A stretch of 64,000 bases of DNA from Apium graveolens (Eukaryota > Streptophyta > Magnoliopsida > Apiales > Apiaceae). The notes below the pieces were generated by a model. The model was not told the DNA's origin. It made no database searches and saw only the letters and a list, made by a program, of their open reading frames with translations. The DNA lies in contig NW_027417595.1 in assembly GCF_009905375.1 (NCBI RefSeq), forward strand, positions 1 to 64,000, read 5' to 3'. The position numbers and the translations under genes were made by a program. Below are positions 44,847 through 58,042 of the stretch, piece by piece. The number at the start of each line of letters is the position of its first letter. Positions within the stretch are counted from its first letter, which is position 1.

Positions 44847-47800
44847 ATGGGTTTCGATAACGAGTGTATAGTTAATATACACTCTCTAGCTGGCGAGTAC
44901 TTCTGTCCTGTTTGTCGCACACTTGTGTACCCAAATGAAGCACTTCAATCACAGTGCACTCATTTATATTGCAAACCGTGTTTAACTTATGTTGTTGGAA
45001 CTACCAAGGCCTGCCCCTACGATGGATATTTGGTGACTGAAGAACATTCGAAGGTTATGACATAAGTATTTTTTGTTTTTAAGTATGTGGAGATGATTTC
45101 TGTCTTCTCAATATGTTTAGTGACTTCTATTGCAGCCACTTATCGAATCAGACAAAGCATTGGCTGAAAAAATAGACAAAACACTAGTGCATTGTCTATT
45201 TCACAGGAGTGGCTGTTCGTGGCAGGGCCCTTTATCTCAGTGCACCTCACATTGCTCTGGGTGCTCCTTTGGAAATTCTCCTGTTGTATGTAACAGATGC
45301 GGGGTACAGATTGTACATCGTCAAGTGCAGGAGCATGCTCAAAGTTGTGCTGTGAGTGCACAAATGTCATCAAGTCTACAAGTTCTAGGTTAAGTCTCTT
45401 TCATTTAATAGATTTTTTTATCTTACTCACTGCTGTCAAACTACAGGGTGCAAATCCACAAGTTCAGCAGACTGCAGAAACTTTGAAAGATGCTGCTACC
45501 TCTGTTACAGCTACTACTGCAAACTTGAGCCAGACCAATTCACAAGTTATAGCCCAAGCCTCCCAGGCACCTTCGGCCCAGATTGCTACTGCCCCTCCAT
45601 CTGCACTTAATGCAAATCCTCAGGTCCAAGCTAACACGTCAGCTGCTGGGACAACTGCAGAGCAGTGGTATCCGCAACAGTTTCAGCAATTTTATCAGCA
45701 GTATCCTTCATATGATCCATACCAGCAATCTTACCAGCAGTACTACCCTTATCAACAACAAACTGCTCAGCCGTTGCCGCAGCATGCACCTCCTGTTGGA
45801 CAACCTCAGGTCTATGCTCAGCACCAAACTGCAATCCAGCCCCATCAGCAACCATTGCAGCAGGTTCAAGGCCAAAGCCAAGCAAATGTTCAGCCACAGC
45901 TCCTGGCCCAGCAACCACCACTATCGCAGCAACTACAAGTTCCACCTCAAGGACAGCCTCAAGGTCCATATGTGCAGAATCAAGTTAATCCGCAACAATC
46001 TAATCTTGCAACACAGCCTCAAATTCAACCACACACTCAACCAGCTGCCCAACAGCCTTACCCGCATCTACAACCTCATCCACCAACTCATTCCATGCAG
46101 CCTCCGGCGCAACCGAATTTCCAGGCACCTCAAAATCAACAGGCACAGATCCAAGGACATCAGGGGCAACATCAAATGCAACCCCAGGCTCTCTCTCAGC
46201 ACCAAAGTCATCCCCATTTTCCCCCTCTGCAGCCTAACAATCTTCAAAATCAGCAACCAGCTCCCATTGTTGTGCCAGCTTATCAATCGCATCCCCCGGT
46301 TCAACCTCACCAGCAACTAATGCAGGCAACGCCCCAGTATCCCATGCATATGAATCCTTCTACTGGGTCTTTTCCTCTTGCTGCTCAGTTCCCTCAACAG
46401 TCCATACAAATGCCTCCACAGCAGGCTAATGTTTCGGCGACCAATCAGCAACAGCCAAACTTGATGCCCAGTCAGAGCCAAATGCGTGGCGTCCCTCCTG
46501 CACAACTTCAACAGATTCGTCCTCAAGCTCCACAGCAGGGACACGGTGGTCAACAACGTCCTGCTTTACAACCCATGCAACAACTACCTCAGCAATACGG
46601 ACAGCAAGCCTTTCCGCTACAGGCATCTGGTCCGGTTCGAGGTCCTATGCATCAGCTACCTTTTGCTCATCAGCCTATGCCTGTCCAGTCTCGACCTCAG
46701 GGTCCTAATCAGTTGTTGCAGCAAAGTGGTGCTGCCCTTCCTGCCCCACCACCACATAACAGTGTGCAAGCTCAAGGCATGCCTCATCAGCCCCAAACTC
46801 ATGGTGGAAGACCTGCTGCACCAAATCAAGCGACACTATCTCAGCCATTTCCGCAATCTGGTGGCACGTTTGGTGTTAATGCTCAGTCCAGACCAATCCA
46901 GTCGAGTTCAGTTCAACCGTCTGACCTAGTTCATTCGGGGCAAAGGTTTTCTCAGTCTGGAATAGGTGAAGAAAATGCTGTAGGGCAAGAAGTAGGGTCA
47001 GCTCTAAACAATAGTTCTGGAAAGGATGTCAGTAATGCCGGAGTGGATTCCGTGGGGGTCAAAGCATCTATCACTGGGATCGGAAGTGGGAATGAGGAAC
47101 ATGGAATCACAAGTGAAGGTGGAAATAATGGAACACATAAAGGCATTATGAGCAAAGTTGAAGATGCTGAGGTGGATGCAATGAAGAAAGATGTGAAGGA
47201 AGATGCCAATGGTAATCTAGATCCTTCATCCGGTGGCATTAAAATTGAAACTTCATCCCTTGGTGAGAGAGATGGCAATGTTGTACCTCCAATGCAAGCA
47301 GAGTATTCCTCTGGAAAAGATTCTACCTTGAAACCAACAGAAGCTTATATGGGACGTAGGAATGATGATACTAATTTGAGGACGCAAGAAAATAAATCGA
47401 TTCACGAGCAAGTCACTCCTCAAGGTCCTGCAGTTGGTGAATATGGCAGGTTTCAGGACAAGGGCTTTATGAATTCCTCGAATTCAGTTCCACACAGTGA
47501 TCAAGGAAGACATCAGCTGCCTCCAGGGCCCTATGGGCCTTCGTATCATCAACAAAGACCATCTATGCCTTCAGATTTTCAGTCAGGTGTACATCCGAAT
47601 GAAAGCTTTGAAGGTGTTCAAAGGAGGCAACATTACCAGAATAACTCCACTCATTCCCAGCCTATGTTTTCGAGGACTCTAAAAGCTGAGCCTACTGAAG
47701 GATCACTACACGGCCCTGATGGTGTTCCTATGCAACAAAATCAGAGGCCTCGCCACTTTGAGGGTAGATATCCTGATCCCCATGTATCAGGACCTTTTGA

Positions 47801-49241
47801 TAGAGGTCAATACGGGCAGCAGCCTTTAGCTAATGAAAATCGTGTACCTGGATTTGATGCGGCATCTGGGTTACACGTCAAAGGTGCTGATGGAAACCCG
47901 TTCTTGTCTGGACCACCCGGACGTATTGGTCAGCGCGATTATGAGGATGCACCTAAACAGTTCCCTAAACCGTCAGTAATGGGTCTAGAACTGTCTTCAA
48001 ATTTTGGGAATGGCTTTTCGTCAAGGCCAGGTGATTATCCTCCTCATGAATTTAATTATGGCACTCCTTCAAGGTTCTTGCCCCCATATCATGCAGGTGG
48101 GCCTTTTCATCCTAACGATGTTCGAGAAAGACCAACTGTTTTTAATGAGGATCACAGGGCAAGAGGATTTTCTGCCCGTACTCAGCCTGATTTTCATGGT
48201 TCAGGGCCTGGGTTTGGTGTGGATCATCGGCCACCTAGAAGTCCAGGAAGAGAATTCCATAGCTTTCCATCTCGTGGGTTTGGAGGCATATCAGGTGCTC
48301 CACCCAGTCAGTCTGGTCTTCTTGATGGTGCTCATGGCCGGGACACTCGTGCAGTTCATGAAGGATCCAGATCTTCCGACATATCTTCAGATCCTGTCGG
48401 CAAACCTTTTCCTGAACATCTTAGGAATGGTAACATGGGTGGTCAAGATTTTATTCCCAACCATTTGCACAGGGGAGAACTTTTTGGTCCTAAAATTGGA
48501 CAGAGTCATTTGCGTGTGGGAGATGGTTTTGGAACTTCATTAGATCCCGGTTCGAATTACCCACGAATTGGTGAGCCTGGATATAGGAGCAGCTATTCAC
48601 TCCATGGTTTTCCAAGTGATGGTGGTTTTTATGCAGTAAGTGACATTTGTTACTGGAATTTGATGTATTTTAGCGTGTTTATTGAATTCTGAAGCTCATA
48701 GTTGGTTTATGGTAAACAGTTTAATTACTCTTTTTATGGTACTCTATTATGCCATGTTCATACACTGAAGAATTCCGCTTTCTTGTTTAAAAATCCTGCT
48801 GATAATGCTTAATGCTTTGTTTTTCTGGCTATGTTGTAGGGAAACAACAATCCTTTTGATAGGTTCAGAAAGAGAATGCCTACTAGTATGGGATGGTGTC
48901 GGATCTGCAGAGTTGATTGTGAAACAGTTGATGGCCTGGACCTACACTCTCAAACAACAGAACACCAACAGAGGACTATGGATATGGTTATTAGCATCAA
49001 GCAGCAGAATGCAAAGAGACAGAAGTAAGTTGTATTTTTCTTAAATAATAATATAATTTAATTGTGTGAAGCATCACACTTTACAAGACGTAAACTATAA
49101 ATACCATGTTCAAAGGAACTAGAAGTGTTGGTGATCCTTGTGTGCTTATTATGTCATAGAAATTCCAAAGATCATTCTTCCTTTGAGGAAGGAAGCAGGT
49201 CAAGAATTGCTGGCAATAAGGGACGAGGGAAGAAGGTTTAA
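44847..49241 (+). CDS. RING / TRAF-type zinc finger / Q-P-rich / C2H2 protein (1292 aa, five coding exons)
   Basis: Coding exons: 44847-45053, 45136-45351, 45447-48635, 48840-49024 and 49160-49241; all junctions are GT-AG and the frame is preserved. I chose the first in-frame ATG after the UTR. Residues 20-59 form a TRAF-like RING (C20, C23, C37, H39, C42, C45, C56, D59). Residues about 70-141 are Cys/His-rich and TRAF-type. Exon 3 adds a very long Gln/Pro-rich region (about 150-640), then Ser/Gly-rich and charged disordered sequence. The end carries a C2H2 finger (C1224, C1227, H1240, H1246) of the matrin/U1 type and a basic tail. By family the RING suggests ubiquitin ligase activity; the Q/P-rich part suggests a scaffold, and the C2H2 finger suggests RNA or protein binding. 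Specific target and location are unknown. Plant homologues with the same order exist, but I do not recall an agreed symbol. Confidence 0.88.
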
Positions 49242-49920
49242 CTGATGCTTGGGACGATGTAGCATGTTTCAGGGGGTGTCGGTACTAGCTAGGGTTGAAG
49301 CCCCAGTTTTCGTACAATTAGCAATAGGTGATTTACCCTTCTGTTTTTTTAAATGGGATAATTTATGCTACCTTTGTCATTTCAGATTGCTCTTATATTA
49401 TTATTATGCTTGCTTTGGAACTAATATATTAGTATCAGACTATCAGTATTTTCTGTTTGGATGTGAAACTTTCACATTTGGAAATGAATGTTAAATTTTC
49501 TTTATTATCAGTTTATTCTAGTTGGTGATTATGAATTCTGTTTGAGAATTCAGTGCTTGTTGGAAATGTGAGTTTTTATTATCTACAAAGGATTCTGTTG
49601 GGTTGGCACTGATTGATACTGTCCATGTTTATATTAGTTTAGTATGAGAGACTTTCGTTCGTGTCAATATTTAGGAAAGTAAGTACCATTTGCGTCATCT
49701 CCCGTGCCTCAAGGTTTTCTCTCATTATTAGGTGCTGCAGTAGGGAATTCGTTTTTCAACCAATTTATAACTGTATAACTGTCAACTATAGGTTGTTGAT
49801 ACTTGTTGCTATTCACTCTGGTCTATCCCACATGTTTCTTGTTTCCAGGGCAATTATTTTTTTTGTCAATAGGGCTTCAGAACAAGAGTCTTGGGACTTC
49901 ATGTTTCCATACAGTTAAAG
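49242..49920 (+). other. 3' UTR and downstream region of the RING/TRAF gene
   Basis: T-rich sequence follows the stop at 49239-49241. No strong AATAAA is evident, so the cleavage site is not defined. Short open frames here are not convincing. Confidence 0.4.
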
Positions 49921-52900
49921 AGTAAAGACTATGAACTTTATCTCATCTTATCAATCTAAAAAACGAAGGGGTTTTTTTAGTAACATTTCCCACTGATATT
50001 TCCTTTCTTGGGTGTTCTGTTTTTAATACTATTCTGATCGAAGGAGATGAATAAAACTTGTAAACTATTACTCAGAGATATATTAGGAAGATGTGTGAAT
50101 ATTGCAGTTTAAAAGAATAAAGCAGACAATTTCCAAGTGTGTAGTGCACCTATGAGTTATGGTATTTTAGAATAACATAGTAACACACAACTAGGTATGG
50201 GTTAGTAGAATGAATCAGGCATAATACTTAGGTTTCCCTTTAGATGTGAAAATTAGTCGAATTTGGGTAGTTGTGTATTATGTTTAAAACACAATGAAGG
50301 TGGAAACGCCTGGACGGCAGAGAACCTGAACTACTTATGAATATTAATCATTGAATGTGAGTTAAATACGAATCACTAAATACAATTTTTGTACAATTTG
50401 TTTTTATTTTGAGATTTTAGAGCTGTGGTTTACATGCTGTTATTGGACTAACCAACCAGTTTATGGCACTGTAGCAATTGACTTGAAAGAAATCTGTGCG
50501 TAGTGACTAAACGAGTAAACTACGAAACTACCTTGGCAGTTGAGTGGCGGCTTATATTAGCTGTCTAGCTATCATATTTTGAATTGATATTTATTATTAT
50601 GGAATAAAAACCATTATATACAATTCTGAGCTACCTAAATGTCAATTCTTTGTTTCAATAATTATACATTTTTCCTAATATATGAAGATGAGAAACACAA
50701 AGTTGAAAAGTAAATGTAGAATGGAGTTGGTGCGGTAGTCAAATCAATAAAAGAAAACAGTATGTGTTTATTTTAAGTTCACCTGAAACGGAACACCTAA
50801 AGTTTTGAAAGAGTAATGAAGTACATAATTCAAGTGTATACAGAGTGTACGTATTTAAAGCATAGCTTCGGAATCTAACAGACTTGAATTTCGAGTTTGT
50901 TAATATACAAATATAAATGGCGCTTAATAAGAAGGAAACTATCCTACTAAGAAGATCATTTACTTAAAAAGTAGGAAAACTTGAGAATCCCTAAAAAAGA
51001 ATGATGTTTATTTTTTAGTATGAAATTTGGAATTTTTTTCATTGAGCTATTATAAGCGGAAAACACCTAGCTAACAGATTACTTGTAATCTGGTGCAATG
51101 CTTACGATTGTATTAAATATGTCTTACAACTTTTGGAACATCTATGTAGGAGCAAAAACCTAACAAGTACTACCCATTGTAGAATCGATATTAAGAACCA
51201 TTAATTTTTAAATCTTGTAGACTGTAACATTAGGTTTTGTTTACTTTTATGTCAAAGGCTTGACGTTTATTATTGTGCCCTGTCATATCATATATACATA
51301 TACACGAGAAGTCTTAATTTTTGCATGTTTATATTTGGCAATCTTGGGATTAGATTGAAGCTATGCAATTGACTTTCCGTTGTTGGATGACAATCTTGGA
51401 CTTCAATTACTGCTTCGTTGTAGGGTTTCCAGGTTTGCTGCAACTTTTGAACTTTAGGTCAATAATGGCAGTATGTTTATTCTGGCAAGATTTAGTTGGA
51501 GTTTATCTTTTGTGCTTTTGTCACTAGATATAGTTTTTTGACTTTGACCCCTTTTCACTATGTTTTCATTTCTAAGACGAGCTGTGGACCCTAGAATTGC
51601 TTGCAAGTCACAAGACCTATGATTTCATAAATAGACATAGGTGATAAAGAATGATGGAGACATAAGAGTAAAATTTTATGTGGAATGTCCGGTCCAACAT
51701 TCCAAAAATATTTTCTTTAAAAAAAATAAATCCGGTACCGAAAATTAGAAATTTTTGGTATACGCCCATAAATGAAGCCCCAACTTTAGTTTCGTATTAA
51801 TTGTCATAATTTTCATAGTGATCCACAATTTATCAAGACATTGATGTTCTTTAATAGCCAAATCTGAGTTTAACATCACATTTAGGAGACTGCTATCATC
51901 TACCGAGACACCAACCATCCTTAATGCTAGAAACTACTCAAAAACTTAAAATCCATGACAAAGTCATTTTGTGTAGTTGTATTACTAGAATATCTAAATA
52001 TCGGAATCAAAGGAATTTTAGTATTTTTAGCGGAGTACAATTTTACTGTAGAATATTTTTAGAACTAGAATTATATGTACATACTAGGTAATTAAACATG
52101 TTTGTATAGCTGGAATTGTGAGTGCAAAATCAAAAGTGCTTGTGATTTAATTAAAGATACTTAAGCTGGTGCCTGCTAGTGACCCAAAATTGTGTTCTTG
52201 AATTATGAAGACTTGTTTCATAACCTAGTCATTTTCATATAGTTCTAGAATTTTCCTTTAAAGAGATCTAAGTAAATCAGTAAGACATCCAAATTTTAGA
52301 TGCGAGAAATGCACATAAATGAAGCAGTAAAAAATAATCCTTAATTTTTTATACATTAATGTTTGATAATTGATTAACTTTGTCAAATAAATAATTTTCT
52401 CTTGTCCTAACATAATGGCGTAACCTCGTTAAATGAATAAGTTTCTCCGTTCTAATGGTTACTCATTATTAGAGGTTTAACTTTAATTACTAAAATAATA
52501 GATTTGAAAAACTTTGCAAGTTTTGTTATGTAAAAAGTTTGTTTCCACACATGTAGAAATGTTAAAACATCATCTTGCTAGACTGAAATTATGGCTCTTT
52601 TACCGGATTGCAGTAGGGTGATGAAGTCAGCTCCAAATCTAAATATTATGTTTTGCGAAGTGGGATAGTTGGGATTGTGGGTCAACAAAAAATCCAGTGT
52701 ATACCGTATGCTAACAGTTTTTAGTTACTAAGTGAAACAATATCTTTGTTAAAAAAAAAGTGAAATAATATCTATTCGCCATCCGACGGCCTGTTTTTTG
52801 TATCTTTTTGTATTTTCACAGTATATTACTGTCTCTTGCTAAATTGATAGTAATATGTAATTTGGCATGTGCATCTGGAGCATGCTTGTGATCAACAGTT

Positions 52901-55005
52901 TTGCCTTTTGTATATGTTGAAGCTTTTATATTGAACTTTGAGATGTGAACATGAAATATTGTAGTAATCATTGTGTGATAGAGTTTGCCTTATGTTACTT
53001 CCCTAATCGTTATAGAAGTCCCATCAGAATGTAATATAAAGAAATATTAAAATGTGGCTCTGAATGTCTTGGTGTTTGTCAAGTAAATGGATGACTGCCA
53101 TCATTTCTTAATACATTCTTTTACATGCCTTTTATTTTATTTGTCGCATTATATCACACAAGCTAGTACTAACTTCGATGCTTGTGAAATTTATGAACAT
53201 AGATCAAGAACGCGATGTGTAAGATTGTTAATCTTTTAACCTTCTATTGATAAAAGTATATTTAGTTAACACAATTTGAAAATCAGCAGCATAAAACTGT
53301 TTACAAGATAATGCTCTTCTATTTATACTTTTAAGTTGCTGCTAGAAAATTTATTTGTACTATATTGTATAAAAGAATATATGTAGAAGAAAGAATGCTC
53401 GTTAATCGTCATACAAGTATGATTAAATCCACAAGCCTTTTCCTTTTAACTTGGAAGAGAATACTACCCTACTCTTTCCCCATGCCTTGTAGTCCATGTT
53501 TATTGAGCAAATTAAGGTGTGAAGGGTAAAGGTTTAGCCTTAACCCATCCATATTACATCTCTCAACAACTTTGTACTTGTTCACGTTTGTAGGGGATGG
53601 CCTATAAGGTATGCTAGAAGCTGTACTCTAATTGCTTGGAGGTATAAAATATCAGTTCAAAATTTGTTATAGTGAAATGCATAATATAGAGATAAGAGGA
53701 CTTTATGAGGTGCCAAATCTTACTTTGTAGTGATGCTTCCAGTTTTACAAGTGTAAAGTTACTCTGTAGTTGAGGAGGAAAATCTATCTTTGTAGTACAA
53801 GTGAAATATACTGTAGGGGATCTACGAGTGTAACTTCTTTTCTAGTTTTGGTAGATAGACAGGAAATGGAAGGATATGCAAAAAATAAAAGTTAGCTAAG
53901 AGAAATATAGATGACAGTGTATAGTTGACATATATTGACCAGTATCAAGGATTTGAGTCGTTATTACATGGTAATAACATAAGCTACTAAATAACAAGAA
54001 ATTTGATGTACCTAACATAAGCTACACTTGCAAATAGACTGGGACGTGTGAGCATTAGCTGGGGCAGACTCCCAGAGGGATCTAGCAAACTGATAAGATC
54101 ATTGTATGAGTAGGAAAAATATTCTTTTCGGGTAATTTCAATTAGAGAAAGAAGCAAGAATAAAAATAAAGCTGAAGTAGTTGACTTGTGTAATATCTAC
54201 CATGTGGAAGACTTATTCTTTGATTCTAACTTGGATTCAAGTGTGCTGTGTTTTGTGAGGTGAGCCCAGGGCTTTCAGATGGAGGAAACTCTGGAGTTTG
54301 TATGCAGTTGGTTCTACACGTCATTGGAGGCCGTCACATATTAGAGCTTATCAACATTTTGACGGTTATAATGTAATGCATGTATTTTACTGTGATTGAA
54401 TTTTGGTTGAAAGTTGTATTTTGGTATTAATGTAAATAATTGAAAAAATTTACAATAAATAACAATATAGCTGTTTTTCTTAAAATCCCAATTAAGATTG
54501 TTGGGTCGTCATTGCAGCTATCCGTTTGTTATTTTTTTGTGTGTACTACCGATTTTTTTTGTATGCACCTTAAAATACTTGCAAAACAAAAAGTTGAAGG
54601 GACAACTAAAATGTTATGATCTGAGGATATTGAGTGATGGTGTTGCAAACTTGTTTTTAATTTAATCTGTTAAAATATCACGGAGTAGATATAATATTTA
54701 TATTTTATAATTAATAAAAAGAGTAGATAATTGAAGAGGCATTTGATAGGCCATAAAAAAACAAGGCAAATAAGCAAAGAAGCGAGTTTCAGAATAAATG
54801 TTAAATATTTGGACCACTCATGAATCAACCATGAAACCAATTATCTCTAGCTTTTCCGGCAGTAGATAATATAGTTGGGAAATTGGTAGCGACTCTTTTG
54901 TTTCTCCTTAATACAACCAACAGAGCACATTCTAACAATGCAACTGATATCTCCACTTCAACTTCAAACATACAGCCTTTTCTCCTTTCTTCAACAGAAT
55001 ATTAA
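49921..55005. other. Gene-free intergenic region of about 5 kb
   Basis: I find no coding frame of credible length, no LTR or terminal-repeat boundaries and no tandem repeats. Base composition is ordinary AT-rich plant DNA. It may contain very old, unrecognisable element remains. The last ~60 bases are C/T- and A-rich and likely include the leader of the next gene. Confidence 0.5.
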
Positions 55006-55685
55006 ATGTCACCAGCTCTCCTGAAACATTCTGGCAGCTTACATTTGGCCGAGACTGATAAGGCACGGTCGAGCAGGTGTGATGAAGTGTCGTTAGAGAT
55101 TGATGGAAGTTTGATGATATTGTGCCTGCAAATTGAGGAAATGGACTTGGAGAGCAGTGAGGTGAAAATTACGGTGCGAAATACTGATAATGAGGAAATG
55201 AATGGTATGGAAATTGTGGAGGAGAGGGAGTGTAGGATTTGTCAAATGAGTTTGATGGATTCATGTTGTGGTGTTGCTATTGAATTGAAGTGCGATTGTA
55301 AGGGTGATCTTGCTGCTGCTCATCAACATTGCGCCGACACTTGGTTCAACATCAGAGGAAACAGGTGAGTTCTGTTTTCATGATTAGAGTCTCAAATTAA
55401 ATAATTTTGCATCAATGTAACAGACCTGGTTGGTTTTACTTGTTGTTTCTATGCAGAAGTTGTGAGATTTGCGGCACCATTGCACACTATGTTTCCAAAG
55501 AAGAAAATGGAAAAATTGAAGTAAATGAGAGTAGAGGAGCTGTTGCAGATACAAACGCAGCACCTGAGATTCAATACGAGACACGAAGCAGTAATCGTGG
55601 TCGAAGGATCATGAATTTTCTTCTTACGTGTATGATTTTGGGTTTCATTATCTCTTGGCTCTTTCACTTCCATGTCCTCCCTTAA
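55006..55685 (+). CDS. RINGv (RING-CH) domain protein with C-terminal transmembrane segment (195 aa, two exons)
   Basis: Exons 55006-55364 and 55457-55685, joined through a GTGAGT/GCAG intron in phase 2. The C4HC3 ligands are C76, C79, C96, C98, H106, C109, C122 and C125, and the intron falls inside the domain, just before the last Cys pair. This order, with His at position five and the CDCKG/WFNIRGN context, marks the RINGv class rather than a PHD or classical RING. A hydrophobic stretch of about 20 residues lies at 172-192, three residues from the end, so the protein is probably tail-anchored with the RINGv domain in the cytosol. By family it would act as an E3 ubiquitin ligase on membrane proteins. 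The acidic N-terminal 75 residues are not conserved-looking. The start ATG is the first in frame; a later in-frame ATG at about residue 37 or 46 is possible. Confidence 0.85.
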
Positions 55686-56954
55686 GCCCCCCCCCCCTAT
55701 TAAAAACAATCCTTTTATTAAGTTAGAATATTATCACTTTAGCAGTTTTTACGAACTTCATTAGGTTTGTTATCAAATTTCACTTTACGTTTACAAGATG
55801 TTTCAAATTAGAGTGAACGTCAACAAACAACAAAGGGTTGGTGCACCGGAGGTCTTGGCCTCTTTTCAAGAGTTCTACTTCCGGCGTGGGTGTGACGTGT
55901 GTGCATGGGTTTAATTATAAAAAAAATACGGTAAAAGTATGAAAAAAACAGGAGTAGCATATGGACGTGCATTATTGCACAGAAAAATCCCATGAAATAA
56001 TTCATCGTCCTCTTAGGAGGCATCAGATATTCTGACCCCAGGGAACGTGATCGAATCAGGAGGGGTCATTGGGCTGGCCCAACTTAAAGTTTTTAGTTTT
56101 ATTCTCAAGTTTAAATCCTACAAGCCGTCAACTAAGCCCTTTCACCACTTTCAGCTCAATTTACATGAACAACAAGCACCGGCTAGCGGCCTAAACACCA
56201 GCGAAGGAGATGAGAGTTAACTCACCTTTGTTTAGGACAACCAGCTTTCACATTGGTGTTCATACGAAGGATTTCTCTTAGTAGACGTGTTGCTAGACAG
56301 TCCCGCTTCACGAAGAACCATATTTAGTTGTACACGACTGTCAAAACAATACTTCCGGAACAGCTATATGAAGAGAACAACCAAACTATTCAAGTGATTG
56401 ATTACCAATGATTGGCCGGCCGAAGCGAAGGTTGTTCACTTAGTTGTTATACGCCTGGAGAGCGTTAGATTCGATTACGTTTACTTAAACATAACTTAAA
56501 AATACCTTACAAAAAAACATAATTTTAAAAAATATAATTGACAAGATAAATCATATATGTATAGATACTGAAATTTCAGATTCATCTCGCTATAATAACA
56601 ATTTTGAACAATAAAAGTATGTAGAATAATAGTTGCCACTAAAACAGTCCATCCGAATATAAAATAAAATATAATTAAAATTGAAAGAGAAATTAAGAAT
56701 ATTCAAAGTTATTAAGATATTTCAGTGATAAAAGTTAATTTCTTGTTGTTCAAAATTCCGTGATTAACTCTAGCTCATCCCAATTTTTTCAAAAAAAATA
56801 AAGATTTGTACCGAGATCGCTTACAATTATAAAATATTTTGCTTCAGAGAAATAATTGAAAAATTTAAGAAAAAAAATTCAACAAAACATAAAATGATAA
56901 AACTACACATCCCACAACCGCCAACTACTCCCGTTGACTGTCAGATCTTGGTTG
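55686..56954. other. Gene-free intergenic DNA
   Basis: It starts with a run of ten C's just after the RINGv stop. No coding region or defined element is seen. Confidence 0.5.
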
Positions 56955-57187
56955 CCTCCGTTTTAAAATAACCGTCCATTTTTAAAGAAAAAAATTTGTT
57001 TTAAAATATTTATCCACTTACACTTTCAATGTCACTATTTAAATTATAAAATTTAGTTTATATTTTCAAGATGAATTCTACACCACACACAATTATTATA
57101 TTACTAGTTTATATTTCCAAGGCTAACTCTCTACCATAAACAGTGGTGTAGTTTATGTAGTCAATGCAATAAATATGATAACTAATA

Positions 57188-57459
57188 CTCCCTCTCTCCC
57201 TCCCATTTGTTAATACTTTCCTTTTTGGGATGTCCCTTCCAATTGTTTACATTTCAAAACTTTCCAACAATGGTAAAAATTTTATAATTTTTAAAATAAC
57301 TACATCCACTACTTCTCTCCACTATACCCACTTTATACATATAATATTAATCGGTCCCACTACTTTACTCACTTTTTTTAACTTTCCTCCACTATTTTAT
57401 CATTTTTCTTAAATTCCGCGCTCCACCCAAATGTAAACATTTGGGAGGAACGGAGGGAG
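57188..57459. mobile_element. Stowaway-type MITE, 272 bp
   Basis: Left end CTCCCTCTCTCCCTCCCATT and right end (reverse complement) CTCCCTCCGTTCCTCCCAAA form the typical Stowaway/mariner inverted repeats. TA is present on each side (57186-57187 and 57460-57461). No transposase frame. Confidence 0.85.
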
Positions 57460-57498
57460 TATAACTTTTTTAAGAACGGTCTTTCTAATGTGTGCCAA

Positions 57499-57645
57499 GG
57501 GCACACATTAGTCACTAACTCCAATAAAAATGGGCTCTTTTTATTGGTGGAATTGATGTGAATGCAGGGGGGCCGTTAACATTTATTATTCAACCACCAA
57601 TAAGAAGAGCTCATTTATATGGGAGTTAGTGACTATTGTGTGCCC
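57499..57645. mobile_element. Short MITE with GGGCACACA inverted ends, 147 bp
   Basis: GGGCACACATTAGTCACTAA at the left matches the reverse complement of the right end (GGGCACACAATAGTCACTAA). The arms continue inwards through ATGGGCTC/GAGCTCAT. Just outside the left end is a mirrored TAATGTGTGCC, making a perfect small palindrome at 57487-57510. No clean target duplication could be assigned. Confidence 0.7.
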
Positions 57646-57733
57646 ATAGAAAATCCATTTTAAGAATGTAATAATTTCTTAATATGCGTAATTTTTTTTA
57701 AAAGTGGACAGTTATATTGAAACGGAAGGAGTA

Positions 57734-58042
57734 TCTTATAGTAATTGATTACAGATTTACAGTAATAATTTGTGAAAAAACATGGCTATTACATATGCAT
57801 GAACATTCGCAGGTTACACACATCGTTAGAAAATGGAAATTAGAGTACACATGTAATATGTTTTCTTGATGTAATTTCCGGTTAATAACATGTGATGGTT
57901 GTTCCTTGTTATAAGGACATAAATTTTCATATTTGGATCTAAAACATTTTCCTAGTGAAATCCATGTAGAAATAAGAGTAAGAATGATAATTTGTATAAC
58001 AATTGTTTCGATTTTAGCTAAGAAACATATTGTGAAATTTAT
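57734..58042. other. Spacer leading into the Copia LTR
   Basis: AT-rich, no genes. The 5' boundary of the LTR belonging to the downstream Copia element must lie here or just before, but I cannot place it. Confidence 0.4.

Larger units (their letters stand above)
56955..57733. mobile_element. Probable outer Stowaway-like element carrying two nested MITEs
   Basis: The left sequence about 56955-57000 (CCTCCGTTTTAAAATAACCG) matches the reverse complement of about 57687-57733 (ACGGAAGGAGTA at the end) over roughly 40 bases. Between them lie a complete Stowaway-type MITE (57188-57459) and a second MITE (57499-57645). The left terminal TA-CT bases are not intact, so the outer boundary is approximate. 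Confidence 0.5.

Noticed and set aside
45583..46320. Long open frames overlapping the Q/P-rich exon in other frames and on the minus strand
   Set aside because: They arise from CAG/CCA-rich codons of the real exon read in other frames; they have no splice or start logic of their own.
55800..56100. A possible gene fragment after the RINGv gene
   Set aside because: Short open frames only, with no start, splice or domain support.
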